From Erwinia sp. E602 (GTDB lineage Bacteria; Pseudomonadota; Gammaproteobacteria; Enterobacterales; Enterobacteriaceae), in assembly GCF_018141005.1 (NCBI RefSeq), contig NZ_CP046582.1, forward strand, positions 3,968,001 to 4,032,000: a DNA stretch of 64,000 nt, given 5' to 3'. The translations under genes and the position numbers were made by a program. The notes under the pieces were generated by a model. That model made no database searches. It was not told the DNA's origin and was given only the letters and a program-made list of their open reading frames with translations. Below are positions 51,101 through 63,522 of this stretch, one piece after another. Within the stretch, counting starts at the first letter, position 1. Every line of letters begins with the position of its first letter.

Positions 51101-51126
51101 AAAAAAACCCGGCATTTCGCCGGGTT
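51101..51126 (-). terminator. Terminator of ilvIH
   Basis: On the minus strand AACCCGGC, 5-base loop, GCCGGGTT (51106-51126), then a T run (51101-51107) continuing after one A. About 30 bases past the ilvH stop. Confidence 0.92.
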
Positions 51127-51156
51127 AGTTCGCTTTAACGCAGAGGAAACCGCGCT

Positions 51157-51648
51157 TCAGCGCATAATGCGCTCGCCGCGTGAAACGCCAACGATACCGG
51201 AGCGGGCCACCTCAACGATTTCGGCCACTTCACGCACGGTGCTGAGGAAGGCGTCCAGCTTGTCGCTGGTGCCGGCCAGCTGAACCGTATAAAGCGACGG
51301 CGTGACGTCAACGATCTGACCGCGGAAGATCTCGGCGCTGCGCTTGACCTCTTCCCGGCCGTAGCCGCTGGCCTGGATTTTCACCAGCATGATTTCACGT
51401 TCCACGAACGCGCCCTGGCCCAGCTCGCTGACGCGCAGCACGTCCACCAGCTTGTGCAGCTGCTTTTCGATCTGCTCGATCACCTTCTCATCGCCGACGG
51501 TCTGAATGGTCATGCGTGACAGGGTTGGATCGTCGGTCGGGGCGACGGTCAGGCTTTCAATGTTGTAGCCGCGCTGGGAGAACAGACCCACCACGCGGGA
51601 CAATGCGCCGGATTCGTTTTCCAGCAGAACCGATAATACACGACGCAT
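51157..51648 (-). CDS. ilvH: Acetolactate synthase III small subunit
   Basis: 163 residues, the E. coli length. Regulatory subunit with an N-terminal ACT domain ([44 protein letters not shown]) that binds valine, and a second C-terminal domain. Two bases after ilvI. Confidence 0.98.
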   Translation of the reverse strand: MRRVLSVLLENESGALSRVVGLFSQRGYNIESLTVAPTDDPTLSRMTIQTVGDEKVIEQIEKQLHKLVDVLRVSELGQGAFVEREIMLVKIQASGYGREEVKRSAEIFRGQIVDVTPSLYTVQLAGTSDKLDAFLSTVREVAEIVEVARSGIVGVSRGERIMR

Positions 51649-51650
51649 AC

Positions 51651-53375
51651 TTATGTCCTCTCCGTTTTACTCAGCCACATTTCGTCCATACCGCCACCGC
51701 GAATATGCATCGGGTAGACGTGTTCCGTCCCGTCGACGTTGACATCAACAAATACCAGCCGCTCGCGGCCCAGCTGCTCCAGCGCCTCGGTCAGCTTCGC
51801 TTCCAGCTCGTCCGGGCGGGTGATCGAGATGCCGACGTGACCATAGGCTTCTGCCAGCCGCACGAAGTCAGGCAGCGACTCCATGTAGGACTGCGAATGG
51901 CGGCCGGAGTAGATCATGTCCTGCCACTGTTTCACCATGCCGAGGAAACGGTTGTTGAGGTTCAGCACCAGCACCGGAATGCCGTACTGCAGCGCGGTGG
52001 AGAGCTCCTGGATATTCATCTGGATACTGCCGTCACCGGTCACGCAGACCACGGTTTCCTGCGGCAGCGCCAGCTTCACACCCAGCGCAGCTGGCAGGCC
52101 AAAGCCCATGGTGCCGAGGCCACCGGAGTTGATCCAGCGACGCGGTTTATCAAACTGATAGTAGAGCGCGGCAAACATCTGGTGCTGGCCAACGTCAGAG
52201 GTGACGTAAGCCTCGCCGTTGGTCAGGCGACAGATCGTTTCAATCACCGCCTGCGGCTTGATTTTATCGCTGGTACGATCGAATTCCAGGCACTGACGGG
52301 CGCGCCACTGCTCAATGCTCTGCCACCAGTCGCGCAGGCTGTCGTAGTTCTGCTTAACATCGCTCTGCGCCAGCAGCTCCAGCATCTGCTGCAGCACCTG
52401 TTTCGCATCGCCGACGATCGGCACGTCCGCGGCCACGGTTTTCGAGATCGACGTCGGGTCGATGTCGATATGCAGTACCGTGGCATTCGGGCAGTATTTC
52501 GCCAGATTGTTGGTGGTACGGTCATCAAAGCGCACGCCGACGGCGAAGATCACGTCGGAGTTGTGCATGGTCATATTGGCCTCATAGGTGCCGTGCATAC
52601 CGAGCATGCCCACGCACTGACGGTGGGTGCCAGGGAACGCGCCCAGCCCCATCAGTGAGGTGGTCACCGGCACGTTAAGCTTCTCGGCCAGCTCGCGCAG
52701 CTCATCATGGCAGGCCGCGTTGATCACGCCGCCGCCGGCGTAAATCACCGGATGCTTCGCGTTCAGCAGCGTTTGCAGGGCGCGTTTGATTTGCCCTTTA
52801 TGGCCCTGAGTGGTCGGGTTGTAAGAGCGCATGCTCACCGCATCCGGCCAGACGTAAGGCAGCTTGTTGGCCGGGTTCATCATATCTTTTGGCAGATCCA
52901 CCACCACCGGGCCAGGACGGCCGCTGGCCGCCAGCCAGAAGGCCTTCTTCATGATGGTCGGGATCTCTTCGACGCTTTTCACCATAAAGCTGTGCTTAAC
53001 CACCGGACGGGAAATGCCGACCATGTCGCACTCCTGGAAGGCGTCGTAGCCAATCAGGCTGGACATCACCTGGCCAGACAGCACCACCATCGGAATGGAG
53101 TCCATATAGGCGGTGGCAATGCCGGTAATCGCATTGGTCGCACCCGGGCCAGAGGTGACCAGCACCACGCCGACATCGCCGGTGGCGCGGGCATAGCCGT
53201 CCGCCATATGTACGGCACCCTGTTCATGGCGAACCAGGATGTGATCCACGCCGCCAACGGTTTGCAGAGCGTCATAAATATCAAGGACCGCTCCGCCGGG
53301 ATAGCCGAATACATGTTTTACGCCCTGATCGATCAACGATCGGACCACCATCTCGGCTCCTGACAACATCTCCAT
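51651..53375 (-). CDS. ilvI: Acetolactate synthase III large subunit
   Basis: 574 residues, the E. coli length. ThDP enzyme making acetolactate and acetohydroxybutyrate for branched-chain amino acids. Glu in [29 protein letters not shown] and the ThDP motif [29 protein letters not shown] are seen. GGAGG precedes the ATG. Upstream, two perfect palindromes may bind regulators. Confidence 0.98.
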   Translation of the reverse strand: MEMLSGAEMVVRSLIDQGVKHVFGYPGGAVLDIYDALQTVGGVDHILVRHEQGAVHMADGYARATGDVGVVLVTSGPGATNAITGIATAYMDSIPMVVLSGQVMSSLIGYDAFQECDMVGISRPVVKHSFMVKSVEEIPTIMKKAFWLAASGRPGPVVVDLPKDMMNPANKLPYVWPDAVSMRSYNPTTQGHKGQIKRALQTLLNAKHPVIYAGGGVINAACHDELRELAEKLNVPVTTSLMGLGAFPGTHRQCVGMLGMHGTYEANMTMHNSDVIFAVGVRFDDRTTNNLAKYCPNATVLHIDIDPTSISKTVAADVPIVGDAKQVLQQMLELLAQSDVKQNYDSLRDWWQSIEQWRARQCLEFDRTSDKIKPQAVIETICRLTNGEAYVTSDVGQHQMFAALYYQFDKPRRWINSGGLGTMGFGLPAALGVKLALPQETVVCVTGDGSIQMNIQELSTALQYGIPVLVLNLNNRFLGMVKQWQDMIYSGRHSQSYMESLPDFVRLAEAYGHVGISITRPDELEAKLTEALEQLGRERLVFVDVNVDGTEHVYPMHIRGGGMDEMWLSKTERT

Positions 53376-53431
53376 TTTTGCCTCCAGGCTTTCAAGGTAC
53401 TGATTTATCTGGGTTCGGCACTGTCTGGCCT

Positions 53432-53464
53432 GCAGATAAGGTCAAAACCTGTTTTTTTATCTGC
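53432..53464. promoter_or_regulatory. 8-bp inverted repeat GCAGATAA...TTATCTGC upstream of ilvI
   Basis: GCAGATAA (53432-53439) and TTATCTGC (53457-53464) with a 17-base gap, 57-89 bases before the ilvI start. Position fits an operator or a leader RNA stem. Confidence 0.4.
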
Positions 53465-53521
53465 TTGAAAAAATGGAACTCATTTCCATAATCCAGGTAC
53501 AGGGTGACGCCTCAGATTTGA

Positions 53522-53543
53522 GGTTATGGCAAATACCATAACC
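53522..53543. promoter_or_regulatory. 8-bp inverted repeat GGTTATGG...CCATAACC
   Basis: GGTTATGG (53522-53529), six bases, CCATAACC (53536-53543), adjoining a shorter CCTCA/TGAGG palindrome at 53510-53523. Candidate regulatory site upstream of ilvIH. Confidence 0.4.
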
Positions 53544-54034
53544 GTAGAAAAGTTGGCAGGCAAACGGCAAACCCTGCCCACCGTGCGGAATAGTGTGAGT
53601 AAGGCTCTGCCGCGTTACCCCTGTCATCGACAATAACACTGAGATTGCGGCGTAATAAAAGCGAAAAGTACTGTAAGGCGGTTATTTTTCAGCGCGATCG
53701 TTTTGTTATTAAATCCGTGCACTGGTAAAACCACGGTGGGCCATTCTGACTGACGGTTTTTTTTAGTTTAATCTGCTGGCATTCAACCAGACAGTAAGAT
53801 AAATCTCCAAATGAGAGTAAACTATCAGGCTCTCAACCCTCAGGCTGAAAATAAACAATAACATTAAAAATCATAAACATAAATCAACAAAAAAACCGCC
53901 ATCACGCCAGGAAACCGCCGCTGATTTTTCCCCAACCGCTGGCGACTTTCGCTATTCTTCTGATGCCTGCGCTATCTCCAGAATAATTTTCTTTACCCGC
54001 CCGGCACCACGCACTCATTGTAGGGTGATGAAAG

Positions 54035-54064
54035 TTGACAGCCCCCGCCCTTATCAGGTATCAA
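54035..54064 (+). promoter_or_regulatory. leu operon promoter
   Basis: TTGACA (54035-54040), 18 bases, TATCAA (54059-54064), 33 bases before the leader peptide ATG. The perfect -35 and location match the leu promoter of enterobacteria. Confidence 0.7.
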
Positions 54065-54097
54065 TAAAGCCACTGTGAATTTACGAGGTCTGAGCCA

Positions 54098-54181
54098 ATG
54101 ATTCGTTCCACCCGCCTACTCGGTCTACTACTAAACGCATCCTCTTTGCGCGGTAGACTTGTGGGCGGAATCAATCACTGA
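54098..54181 (+). CDS. leuL: leu operon leader peptide LeuL
   Basis: 27 residues, [20 protein letters not shown] followed by LVGGINH. It shares [11 protein letters not shown] with E. coli LeuL. The control codons CTA CTC GGT CTA CTA CTA put five Leu codons, four of them the rare CTA, within six codons; slow reading of these under leucine shortage favours the antiterminator. GAGG lies about 10 bases before the ATG. Confidence 0.95.
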   Translation: MIRSTRLLGLLLNASSLRGRLVGGINH

Positions 54182-54205
54182 TTCAGACTTGCAAAACCTA
54201 AGAAA

Positions 54206-54230
54206 CCCGCGCCAATGCGCGGGTTTTTTT
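54206..54230 (+). terminator. leu attenuator
   Basis: CCCGCGC (54206-54212), 4-base loop, GCGCGGG (54217-54223), seven T (54224-54230), 25 bases beyond the leader stop and 45 before leuA. Confidence 0.95.
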
Positions 54231-54275
54231 ATGCTCGCGGCAACTGGCGAAGCAGACAAGACAAGGAACTATCCA

Positions 54276-56935
<2,660 letters not shown>

Positions 56936-56937
56936 TT

Positions 56938-58335
56938 ATGAAAACACTGTACGAGAAGCTGTTTGACGCGCATGTCGTGCATGAAGCACCCAGTGAAACG
57001 CCGCTGATTTATATCGATCGTCACCTCGTTCATGAGGTGACTTCAGCACAGGCGTTTGACGGCCTGCGCGCGCACGGACGCCCGGTGCGTCAGCCGTCTA
57101 AAACCTTTGCCACCATGGATCACAACGTCTCCACCCAGTCGCGGGATATTAACGCCAGCGGCGAGATGGCGCGGATCCAGATGTCGATGCTGATCAAAAA
57201 CTGCGAGGCCTTTGGCGTACAGCTGTTTGACCTCAGCCATCAGTTTCAGGGCATCGTCCACGTGATGGGCCCCGAACAGGGGCTGTCACTGCCCGGCATG
57301 ACCATCGTCTGCGGCGATTCCCACACCTCGACCCACGGCGCGCTGGGCGCGCTGGCGTTCGGCATCGGCACCTCGGAAGTGGAGCACGTGCTGGCCACCC
57401 AGACGCTGAAGCAGGCGCGGGCGAAAACCATGAAGGTGGAAGTGCGCGGACAAACGGCGCCCGGCATCACCGCGAAAGATATCGCGCTGGCGATTATCGG
57501 CAAAACCGGCAGCGGCGGCGGCAACGGCCACGTGGTCGAATTCTGCGGTGAGGCGGTGGCCGCCCTGAGCATGGAAGGCCGCATGACGCTGTGCAATATG
57601 GCGATTGAGCTGGGCGCGAAGGCGGGCCTGGTGGCGCCGGATGACACAACCTTTAACTATGTTAAAGGACGTCGTTTTGCGCCGAAAGAGGCGGAGTGGG
57701 AGCAGGCGGTGGCGTACTGGCGTACGCTCAGGACCGACGAGGGTGCAACGTTTGATAAGGTGGTCACGCTGGATGCCGCCGGCATCGCGCCGCAGGTTAC
57801 CTGGGGCACTAATCCAGGCCAGGTGATCGCCGTCAGCGATCCGATCCCCGATCCGGCCTCGTTCAGCGATCCGGTGGAACGCGCTTCCGCTGAGAAGGCG
57901 CTGGCCTATATGGATCTGCAGCCCGGCGTGCGCCTGACCGAGGTGAAGATCGATAAGGTCTTTATCGGATCCTGCACTAACTCACGCATTGAAGATCTGC
58001 GCGCCGCGGCGGCGGTGGTCAAAGGACATAAGATCGCCGGCGGCGTTCAGGGTTACGTGGTGCCGGGTTCCGGCCCGGTAAAAGCGCAGGCGGAAGCCGA
58101 AGGGCTGGATAAGATCTTTATCGACGCCGGCTTTGAGTGGCGTCTGCCGGGCTGCTCAATGTGCCTGGCGATGAACAACGATCGCCTCAATCCGGGCGAG
58201 CGCTGCGCCTCCACCAGCAACCGCAACTTTGAAGGACGCCAGGGGCGCGGCGGCCGTACTCATCTGGTCAGCCCGGCGATGGCCGCGGCAGCAGCGGTGG
58301 CCGGCCACTTTGCTGATATTCGCGAACTGGCGTAA
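56938..58335 (+). CDS. leuC: Isopropylmalate isomerase large subunit LeuC
   Basis: 465 residues. Aconitase-family [4Fe-4S] enzyme: cluster Cys in [17 protein letters not shown] and [13 protein letters not shown], with [32 protein letters not shown] in the substrate region. Pairs with LeuD. Confidence 0.98.
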   Translation: MKTLYEKLFDAHVVHEAPSETPLIYIDRHLVHEVTSAQAFDGLRAHGRPVRQPSKTFATMDHNVSTQSRDINASGEMARIQMSMLIKNCEAFGVQLFDLSHQFQGIVHVMGPEQGLSLPGMTIVCGDSHTSTHGALGALAFGIGTSEVEHVLATQTLKQARAKTMKVEVRGQTAPGITAKDIALAIIGKTGSGGGNGHVVEFCGEAVAALSMEGRMTLCNMAIELGAKAGLVAPDDTTFNYVKGRRFAPKEAEWEQAVAYWRTLRTDEGATFDKVVTLDAAGIAPQVTWGTNPGQVIAVSDPIPDPASFSDPVERASAEKALAYMDLQPGVRLTEVKIDKVFIGSCTNSRIEDLRAAAAVVKGHKIAGGVQGYVVPGSGPVKAQAEAEGLDKIFIDAGFEWRLPGCSMCLAMNNDRLNPGERCASTSNRNFEGRQGRGGRTHLVSPAMAAAAAVAGHFADIRELA

Positions 58336-58344
58336 GGACAAAAC

Positions 58345-58950
58345 ATGGCGAAAAAATTTACTCAGCACACCGGCGTGGTGCTGCCGATGGACCTGGCCAA
58401 CGTTGATACCGACGCGATTATCCCCAAGCAGTTTCTGCAGATGGTGACCCGCACCGGCTTTGGCCGCAACCTGTTCTTTGACTGGCGCTACAGCGATGCC
58501 GAAGGCCAGGTGCCCAACCCGGACTTTATTCTCAACCAGCCGGCGTTCAGCGGTGCCAGCATCATGCTGACCCGCGAAAACTTTGGCTGCGGATCGTCAC
58601 GCGAACACGCGCCCTGGGCGCTGACCGACTACGGCATTCAGGCGATCGTCGGTTCTGGCTTTGCCGATATCTTTGCCAACAACTCGTTCAATAACCAGCT
58701 GCTGCTGGTGACGCTGAGCGAAGCCGAGGTCGACGAACTGTTTCAGATGGTTGACGCGCAGCCGGGCGTACAGTTTACCGTCGACCTGGAAAACCAGCAG
58801 GTGCTGGCCGGTGACAGGGCTTATCGCTTTGAGATCGACAGCTTCCGCCGTCACTGCCTGCTGCACGGGCTGGATGCAATTGGCCTGACGCTGCAGCACG
58901 ATGATGCCATCGCCCGCTACGAGCAAAACCAGCCGGCGTTTCTGCGTTAA
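58345..58950 (+). CDS. leuD: Isopropylmalate isomerase small subunit LeuD
   Basis: 201 residues, the E. coli length. [14 protein letters not shown] and [15 protein letters not shown] are the swivel-domain signatures. Last gene of leuLABCD. Downstream, no T-tailed terminator is visible on the plus strand; the stem at 59003-59030 has its T run on the opposite strand. Confidence 0.98.
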   Translation: MAKKFTQHTGVVLPMDLANVDTDAIIPKQFLQMVTRTGFGRNLFFDWRYSDAEGQVPNPDFILNQPAFSGASIMLTRENFGCGSSREHAPWALTDYGIQAIVGSGFADIFANNSFNNQLLLVTLSEAEVDELFQMVDAQPGVQFTVDLENQQVLAGDRAYRFEIDSFRRHCLLHGLDAIGLTLQHDDAIARYEQNQPAFLR

Positions 58951-58997
58951 GCCCGCCCGTTGCTCTGCCGCCCGCCCCGGGCAGCAGATTGCGCCAT

Positions 58998-59140
58998 AAA
59001 AAAGCCAGCGGGCCGTCAGGCCCGCTGGCTGGTGAAAAGCACCATACTCAGAAAAAACCCGGTTCCTGCTGCAGGCCGGTACCGGGCGATCTAGCGGATG
59101 TCAGAGCGCCATTCATCAGAATGCCTCCCGCTCTTCCATC
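58998..59140 (-). ncRNA. sgrS: SgrS sugar-phosphate stress small RNA
   Basis: Recognised on the minus strand, divergent from sgrR as in E. coli. The seed CTGAGTATGGTGC (59051-59039) is complementary to the ptsG translation start region, with CTGAGTAT identical to E. coli SgrS. It is followed by the small TGGTG/CACCA hairpin and the terminator stem AGCCAGCGGGCC / GGCCCGCTGGCT (59003-59030) with six T (58998-59003). The 5' end is estimated at 59140, seven bases after a GATAAT -10-like element, giving about 143 nt against 227 in E. coli. SgrS silences ptsG with Hfq when glucose phosphate builds up; SgrR activates it. Confidence 0.9.
59048..59116 (-). CDS. Possible vestigial SgrT-position ORF inside sgrS
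   Basis: 22 codons ([20 protein letters not shown], then two Phe), with GGGAGG about 9 bases upstream, and a stop that overlaps the first base of the seed region. It occupies the place of sgrT but shows no similarity by eye to the 43-residue E. coli SgrT (which starts MRQFYQHYF). It could be a relic or chance ORF. Confidence 0.25.
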   Translation of the reverse strand: MNGALTSARSPGTGLQQEPGFF

Positions 59141-59207
59141 TGTCGCCATTATCGCCATAATACAGGGAACAAAAAACAGACGGCTTTCAACCCGGAGTTC
59201 CCCTTTT

Positions 59208-60872
59208 ATGTCCTCACCGCGTTTGCAGCAGCAGTTTATTCGCCTGTGGCAGAGCTGCGACGGCCAGTCGCAGGAGACCACCCTCAGCGATCTGGCCGTG
59301 CAGCTCAGCTGTTCCCGCCGCCATATGCGTAACCTGCTCAACGCCATGCAGGCGGCCGGCTGGCTGGAGTGGCAGGCGGAGGCCGGGCGCGGCAAGCGCT
59401 CCAGGCTGAACTTCCTCTATACCGGGCTGGCGCTGCAGCAGCAGCGGGCGGAAGATCTGCTGGAACAGGATCGCATCGACCAGCTGGTGCAGCTGGTGGG
59501 GGATAAAAACCGCGTGCGCCAGATGCTGCTCTCGCATCTTGGCCGCAGCTTCCGCCAGGGGAAACATATCCTGCGCGTCCTTTACTATCGCCCGCTGCTC
59601 AATCTGCTGCCCGGCACGCCGCTCAGGCGCTCGGAAACCCACCTCGCCCGGCAGATCTTCAGCGGGCTGACCAAAATAAACGAGGAAAACGGGGAAATCG
59701 AGCCGGACGTGGCGCACCACTGGCAGCAGCTGGCACCGCTGCACTGGCGTTTCTACCTGCGCCCGGCGATCCACTTCCACCACGGCCGCGAACTGCAGAT
59801 GGAGGACGTCACCAGCACGCTGGAACGGCTGCTGAACCAGCCGCTCTTCAGCCATCTGGCACGCATTGAGTCCGGCACGCCATGGACGCTGGATATCCAT
59901 CTGCATCAGCCGGACCGCTGGCTGCCCTGGCTGCTGGGCAGCGTCAGCGCGATGATCCTGCCGAAAGAGTGGCCGTTTATGCGCAACTTCGCCCGCCAGC
60001 CGGTGGGTACCGGTGCCTACGCGGTGGAACGCAACCAGCACAGCCAGCTGCGCATTGCCGCCTTTGACGACTACTTTGGCTACCGGGCGCTGATTGACGA
60101 GGTCAACATCTGGGTGCTGCCGGAGATCAGCGACGAGCTGGTCTACTCCGGCGTCAAGCTGCAGAGCGACGGCGAGGATCAGAAATCGGCGGAAGAGAGC
60201 CGGCTGGAAGAGGGCTGCTATTTTCTGCTGTTTGACCAGCGTTCAGCGTGGGGGCAGAACGAACAGCTGCGCCGCTGGATCGGCACCATCTTCAACCCGA
60301 TCGCGCTGCTCAGTCAGAACAGCATCGGTTATCAGCGCTACTGGTTCCCGGCCTATGGCCTGCTGCCGCGCTGGCACCACCGCCTTGACATGGCCACGGC
60401 GGAAAAACCCGAAGGGCTGACCTCGCTGACTATCACCTGGTACAGCGATCATATCGAACATCTGGGGATCGCCAGCGCGCTGCGACCGATCCTGGCATCC
60501 CACGGCGTGGATCTGATCACGCAGGAGATCGGTTACGAGGCGTGGCATAACGGCGAGGCGGAGAGCGATCTGTGGCTGGGCAGCGCCAACTTCACCCTGC
60601 CGCTGGAATTTTCGGTCTTCTCCCTGCTGTATGAGATCCCGCTGCTGCAGCACTGCGTGCCCCGCGACTGGCAGCAGGACGCACGGCAGTGGCGCGATAA
60701 GCAACTCGATCTGGCCGACTGGAGCCGACAGCTGGTCGCCGATAACTATATTCATCCGCTGTTCCACCACTGGCTGCTGCTGCACGGTCAGCGCAGCATG
60801 CGCGGGGTGCGGATGAACACCCTCGGCTGGTTTGACTTTAAGTCCGCCTGGTTTGCGCCACCTGACGCATAA
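59208..60872 (+). CDS. sgrR: Transcriptional activator SgrR
   Basis: 554 residues (E. coli 551) from the ATG at 59208 ([19 protein letters not shown]); the longer frame runs across sgrS and is rejected. N-terminal winged helix ([42 protein letters not shown]) and a large solute-binding-like C-terminal domain ([36 protein letters not shown], and [16 protein letters not shown] at the end). Activates sgrS under sugar-phosphate stress and lies next to thiBPQ as in E. coli. Confidence 0.98.
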   Translation: MSSPRLQQQFIRLWQSCDGQSQETTLSDLAVQLSCSRRHMRNLLNAMQAAGWLEWQAEAGRGKRSRLNFLYTGLALQQQRAEDLLEQDRIDQLVQLVGDKNRVRQMLLSHLGRSFRQGKHILRVLYYRPLLNLLPGTPLRRSETHLARQIFSGLTKINEENGEIEPDVAHHWQQLAPLHWRFYLRPAIHFHHGRELQMEDVTSTLERLLNQPLFSHLARIESGTPWTLDIHLHQPDRWLPWLLGSVSAMILPKEWPFMRNFARQPVGTGAYAVERNQHSQLRIAAFDDYFGYRALIDEVNIWVLPEISDELVYSGVKLQSDGEDQKSAEESRLEEGCYFLLFDQRSAWGQNEQLRRWIGTIFNPIALLSQNSIGYQRYWFPAYGLLPRWHHRLDMATAEKPEGLTSLTITWYSDHIEHLGIASALRPILASHGVDLITQEIGYEAWHNGEAESDLWLGSANFTLPLEFSVFSLLYEIPLLQHCVPRDWQQDARQWRDKQLDLADWSRQLVADNYIHPLFHHWLLLHGQRSMRGVRMNTLGWFDFKSAWFAPPDA

Positions 60873-60909
60873 TCGCGCTTTCGTTACCTGGCTGAAGTCA
60901 CTACACTCT

Positions 60910-60929
60910 GCGGTCTGCGGGCAGACCGC
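60910..60929. repeat. 9-bp inverted repeat upstream of thiB
   Basis: GCGGTCTGC (60910-60918), GG, GCAGACCGC (60921-60929). No T run. It lies 21 bases before the thiB GTG. It occupies the place where enterobacteria carry a TPP riboswitch but is far too small to be one. Confidence 0.6.
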
Positions 60930-60949
60930 CACACATAAAGGAACCTCTG

Positions 60950-61936
60950 GTGCTGAAAAAAATCTTACCTCTGCTGGCGCTGTTCTCCCTGCCCGCCCTT
61001 GCGGCAAAACCGACCCTGACGGTTTACACCTACGACTCGTTTGCCGCCGAGTGGGGCCCGGGACCCGCGGTGAAGAAAAATTTTGAAGCGGAGTGCGGCT
61101 GCGAGCTGAAATTTGTTGCGCTGGAGGATGGCGTCTCGCTGCTTAACCGCCTGCGCATGGAAGGAAAGAACAGCAGGGCCGACGTGGTGCTGGGGCTGGA
61201 TAACAACCTGCTGGAAGCGGCGCAAAAGACCGGCCTGTTTACCGCCAGCAACGTGGATACCGCCGCCAGTACCGTGCCCGGCGGCTGGCACGACAACACC
61301 TTTGTGCCGTTCGACTACGGCTGGTTCGCTTTTGTCTATGACAAAACCAGACTGCAAAACCCGCCGAAGAGCCTGAAAGAGCTGGTGGAGAGCGATCGGC
61401 CGCTGAAGGTGATCTACGAAGATCCGCGCACCAGCACGCCGGGCCTCGGCCTGCTGCTGTGGATGCAAAAGGTATATGGCAACGACGCCCCCGCCGCCTG
61501 GCAGAAGCTGGCGCAGAAAACCGTCACCGTCACCAAGGGCTGGAGCGAAGCCTACGGCCTGTTCCTGAAAGGGGAAGCCGATATGGTGCTCAGCTACACC
61601 ACCTCTCCGGCTTACCACCTGATCGAAGAGAAGAAAACCCAGTATGCGGCGGCGAACTTCAGTGAAGGGCACTATCTGCAGGTGGAGGTGGCGGGCCAGC
61701 TGAAAGCCAGCCCGCAGCCGAAGCTGGCGCAGCAGTTTATGCAGTTTATCCTGAAGCCGGGCTTCCAGCAGACCATCGCCACCGGCAACTGGATGTACCC
61801 GGCGGCGCAGACCGCACTGCCGGACGCCTTCAAAACGTTGCCGGTACCGGAAACCTCACTGCAGTACAGCCCGCAGGACGTTGCCAGCCAGCGCAGCGGC
61901 TGGATTAGCGCATGGCAACGCGCCGTCAGCCGCTGA
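60950..61936 (+). CDS. thiB: Thiamine-binding periplasmic protein ThiB (TbpA)
   Basis: 328 residues with a GTG start preceded by AAAGGAA. Signal peptide VLKKILPLLALFSLPALA, then KPTLTVYTYDSFAAEWGPGP and the Trp/Tyr-rich thiamine pocket (DYGWFAFVYDKTRL, KGWSEAYGLFLKGEADMVLSYTTSPAYH). Delivers thiamine, thiamine phosphate and TPP to ThiPQ. Overlaps thiP by 25 bases. Confidence 0.97.
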   Translation: MLKKILPLLALFSLPALAAKPTLTVYTYDSFAAEWGPGPAVKKNFEAECGCELKFVALEDGVSLLNRLRMEGKNSRADVVLGLDNNLLEAAQKTGLFTASNVDTAASTVPGGWHDNTFVPFDYGWFAFVYDKTRLQNPPKSLKELVESDRPLKVIYEDPRTSTPGLGLLLWMQKVYGNDAPAAWQKLAQKTVTVTKGWSEAYGLFLKGEADMVLSYTTSPAYHLIEEKKTQYAAANFSEGHYLQVEVAGQLKASPQPKLAQQFMQFILKPGFQQTIATGNWMYPAAQTALPDAFKTLPVPETSLQYSPQDVASQRSGWISAWQRAVSR

Positions 61937-63522
61937 TCCCCGGCTGGCTTCTGCCCGGCGGCCTGGCGGCCACGCTGCTGGTTACCGTGGCGCTGCTGGC
62001 CTTTGGCGCGCTGTGGGCCAGCGCTCCGGCCACCGACTGGCGGGGCATGCTGCAGGACCGCTATCTGTGGCACGTGCTCGGTTTCTCCTTCTGGCAGGCG
62101 CTGCTATCGGCCCTGCTGTCGGCGCTGCCCGCCGTTCCGCTGGCCCGCGCCCTCTACCGCCGCCGTTTCCCCGGGCGCAGCAGCCTGCTGCGGCTGTGCG
62201 CCATGACCCTGGTGCTGCCGGTGCTGGTGGCGGTGTTCGGCATCCTTACCGTTTACGGCCGCAGCGGCTGGCTGGCGCAGCTCTGCGCGCTGCTCGGCAT
62301 TCCGTGGACCTTCACCCCCTACGGACTGCAGGGCATCCTGCTCGCGCACGTCTTTTTCAACCTGCCGCTGGCCACCCGGCTGCTGCTGCAGGCGCTGGAG
62401 CAGATCCCCGGCGAACAGCGCCAGCTGGCCGCGCAGCTCGGCCTGCGCGGCTGGGCGCACTTTCGCATCGTCGAGTGGCCGTGGCTGAAGCGGCAGCTGC
62501 TGCCCGCCGTCGCGCTGATTTTTATGCTCTGTTTTGCCAGCTTTGCCACCGTGCTGTCGCTGGGCGGCGGCCCGCAGGCCACCACCATTGAGCTGGCGAT
62601 CTTCCAGGCGCTGAGCTTTGACTACGATCCCGGCCGCGCCGCGCTGCTGGCGCTGCTGCAGATGATCTGCTGCCTGGGGCTGGTGCTGCTCAGCCAGCGG
62701 CTGAACAGGGCGCTGCCCGCAGGCAGCCAGCAGATCGGCGGCTGGCGTAATCCGCAGGACAGCCTGCGCGCCCGCCTGCTGGATGCGGTGCTTATCGCCG
62801 CCGCGCTGCTGCTGATCCTGCCGCCGCTGCTGGCGGTAGCGGTCAGCGGCATTAACCAGGGGTTCAGCGGCGTTTTGCAGCAACCCGCCCTGTGGCAGGC
62901 CACCTTTACCTCGCTGCGCATTGCGCTGGCCGCCGGGCTGCTCAGCGTGATACTGACCGTGATGCTGTTGTGGAGCAGCCGCGAGCTGCGCCTGCGCCAG
63001 CGACCAAAAAGCGGGCAGCTGCTGGAGCTGAGCGGCATGCTGATCCTGGCGATGCCGGGTATCGTGCTGGCCACCGGCTTTTTCCTGCTGCTGAATGCCA
63101 CCACCGGCCTGCCCGCATCGGCGGACGGCGTGGTGATTTTCACCAACGCGCTGATGGCCATACCCTATGCGATCAAGGTGCTGGAAAACCCGCTGCGTGA
63201 TATCGCCGAGCGTTACAACCGCCTGTGCCTGTCGCTGGATATTCGCGGCTGGAACCGCCTGCGGCTGATTGAGCTGCGCGCGCTGCGGCGGCCGCTGGCG
63301 CAGGCGCTGGCCTTTGCCTGCGTGCTGTCGATCGGTGATTTTGGCGCGGTGGCGCTGTTCGGCAATGAGGACTTCCGCACCCTGCCTTTCTATCTCTACC
63401 AGCAGATCGGCTCTTACCGCAGCAGCGACGGCGCGGTCACCGCCCTGCTGCTGCTGCTGCTCTGCTTCCTGCTGTTCACCCTGATTGAAAAGCTTCCGGG
63501 ACGCCATGCTAAACCTGACTAA
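61912..63522 (+). CDS. thiP: Thiamine ABC transporter permease ThiP
   Basis: 536 residues, fused double permease with about 12 membrane helices. Each half has an EAA-type loop ([33 protein letters not shown] and [37 protein letters not shown]) that docks with ThiQ. Overlaps thiQ by 17 bases. Confidence 0.97.
   Translation: MATRRQPLIPGWLLPGGLAATLLVTVALLAFGALWASAPATDWRGMLQDRYLWHVLGFSFWQALLSALLSALPAVPLARALYRRRFPGRSSLLRLCAMTLVLPVLVAVFGILTVYGRSGWLAQLCALLGIPWTFTPYGLQGILLAHVFFNLPLATRLLLQALEQIPGEQRQLAAQLGLRGWAHFRIVEWPWLKRQLLPAVALIFMLCFASFATVLSLGGGPQATTIELAIFQALSFDYDPGRAALLALLQMICCLGLVLLSQRLNRALPAGSQQIGGWRNPQDSLRARLLDAVLIAAALLLILPPLLAVAVSGINQGFSGVLQQPALWQATFTSLRIALAAGLLSVILTVMLLWSSRELRLRQRPKSGQLLELSGMLILAMPGIVLATGFFLLLNATTGLPASADGVVIFTNALMAIPYAIKVLENPLRDIAERYNRLCLSLDIRGWNRLRLIELRALRRPLAQALAFACVLSIGDFGAVALFGNEDFRTLPFYLYQQIGSYRSSDGAVTALLLLLLCFLLFTLIEKLPGRHAKPD

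Larger units (their letters stand above)
53376..54097. other. 722-bp regulatory gap between ilvI and the leu leader (no leuO)
   Basis: E. coli has leuO here; no LysR-type gene or remnant frame is visible. The region is A/T-rich between about 53640 and 53890, and carries two palindromes close to ilvI and the leu promoter at the other end. Confidence 0.7.

Noticed and set aside
53457..53639. 60-codon ORF upstream of ilvI considered as an ilv leader peptide
   Set aside because: No run of Ile/Val/Leu codons and no attenuator stem with a T run; ilvIH is known for Lrp control, not attenuation.
60910..60929. TPP riboswitch upstream of thiB
   Set aside because: Only a simple 9-bp hairpin is present; the conserved thi-box motifs are absent.
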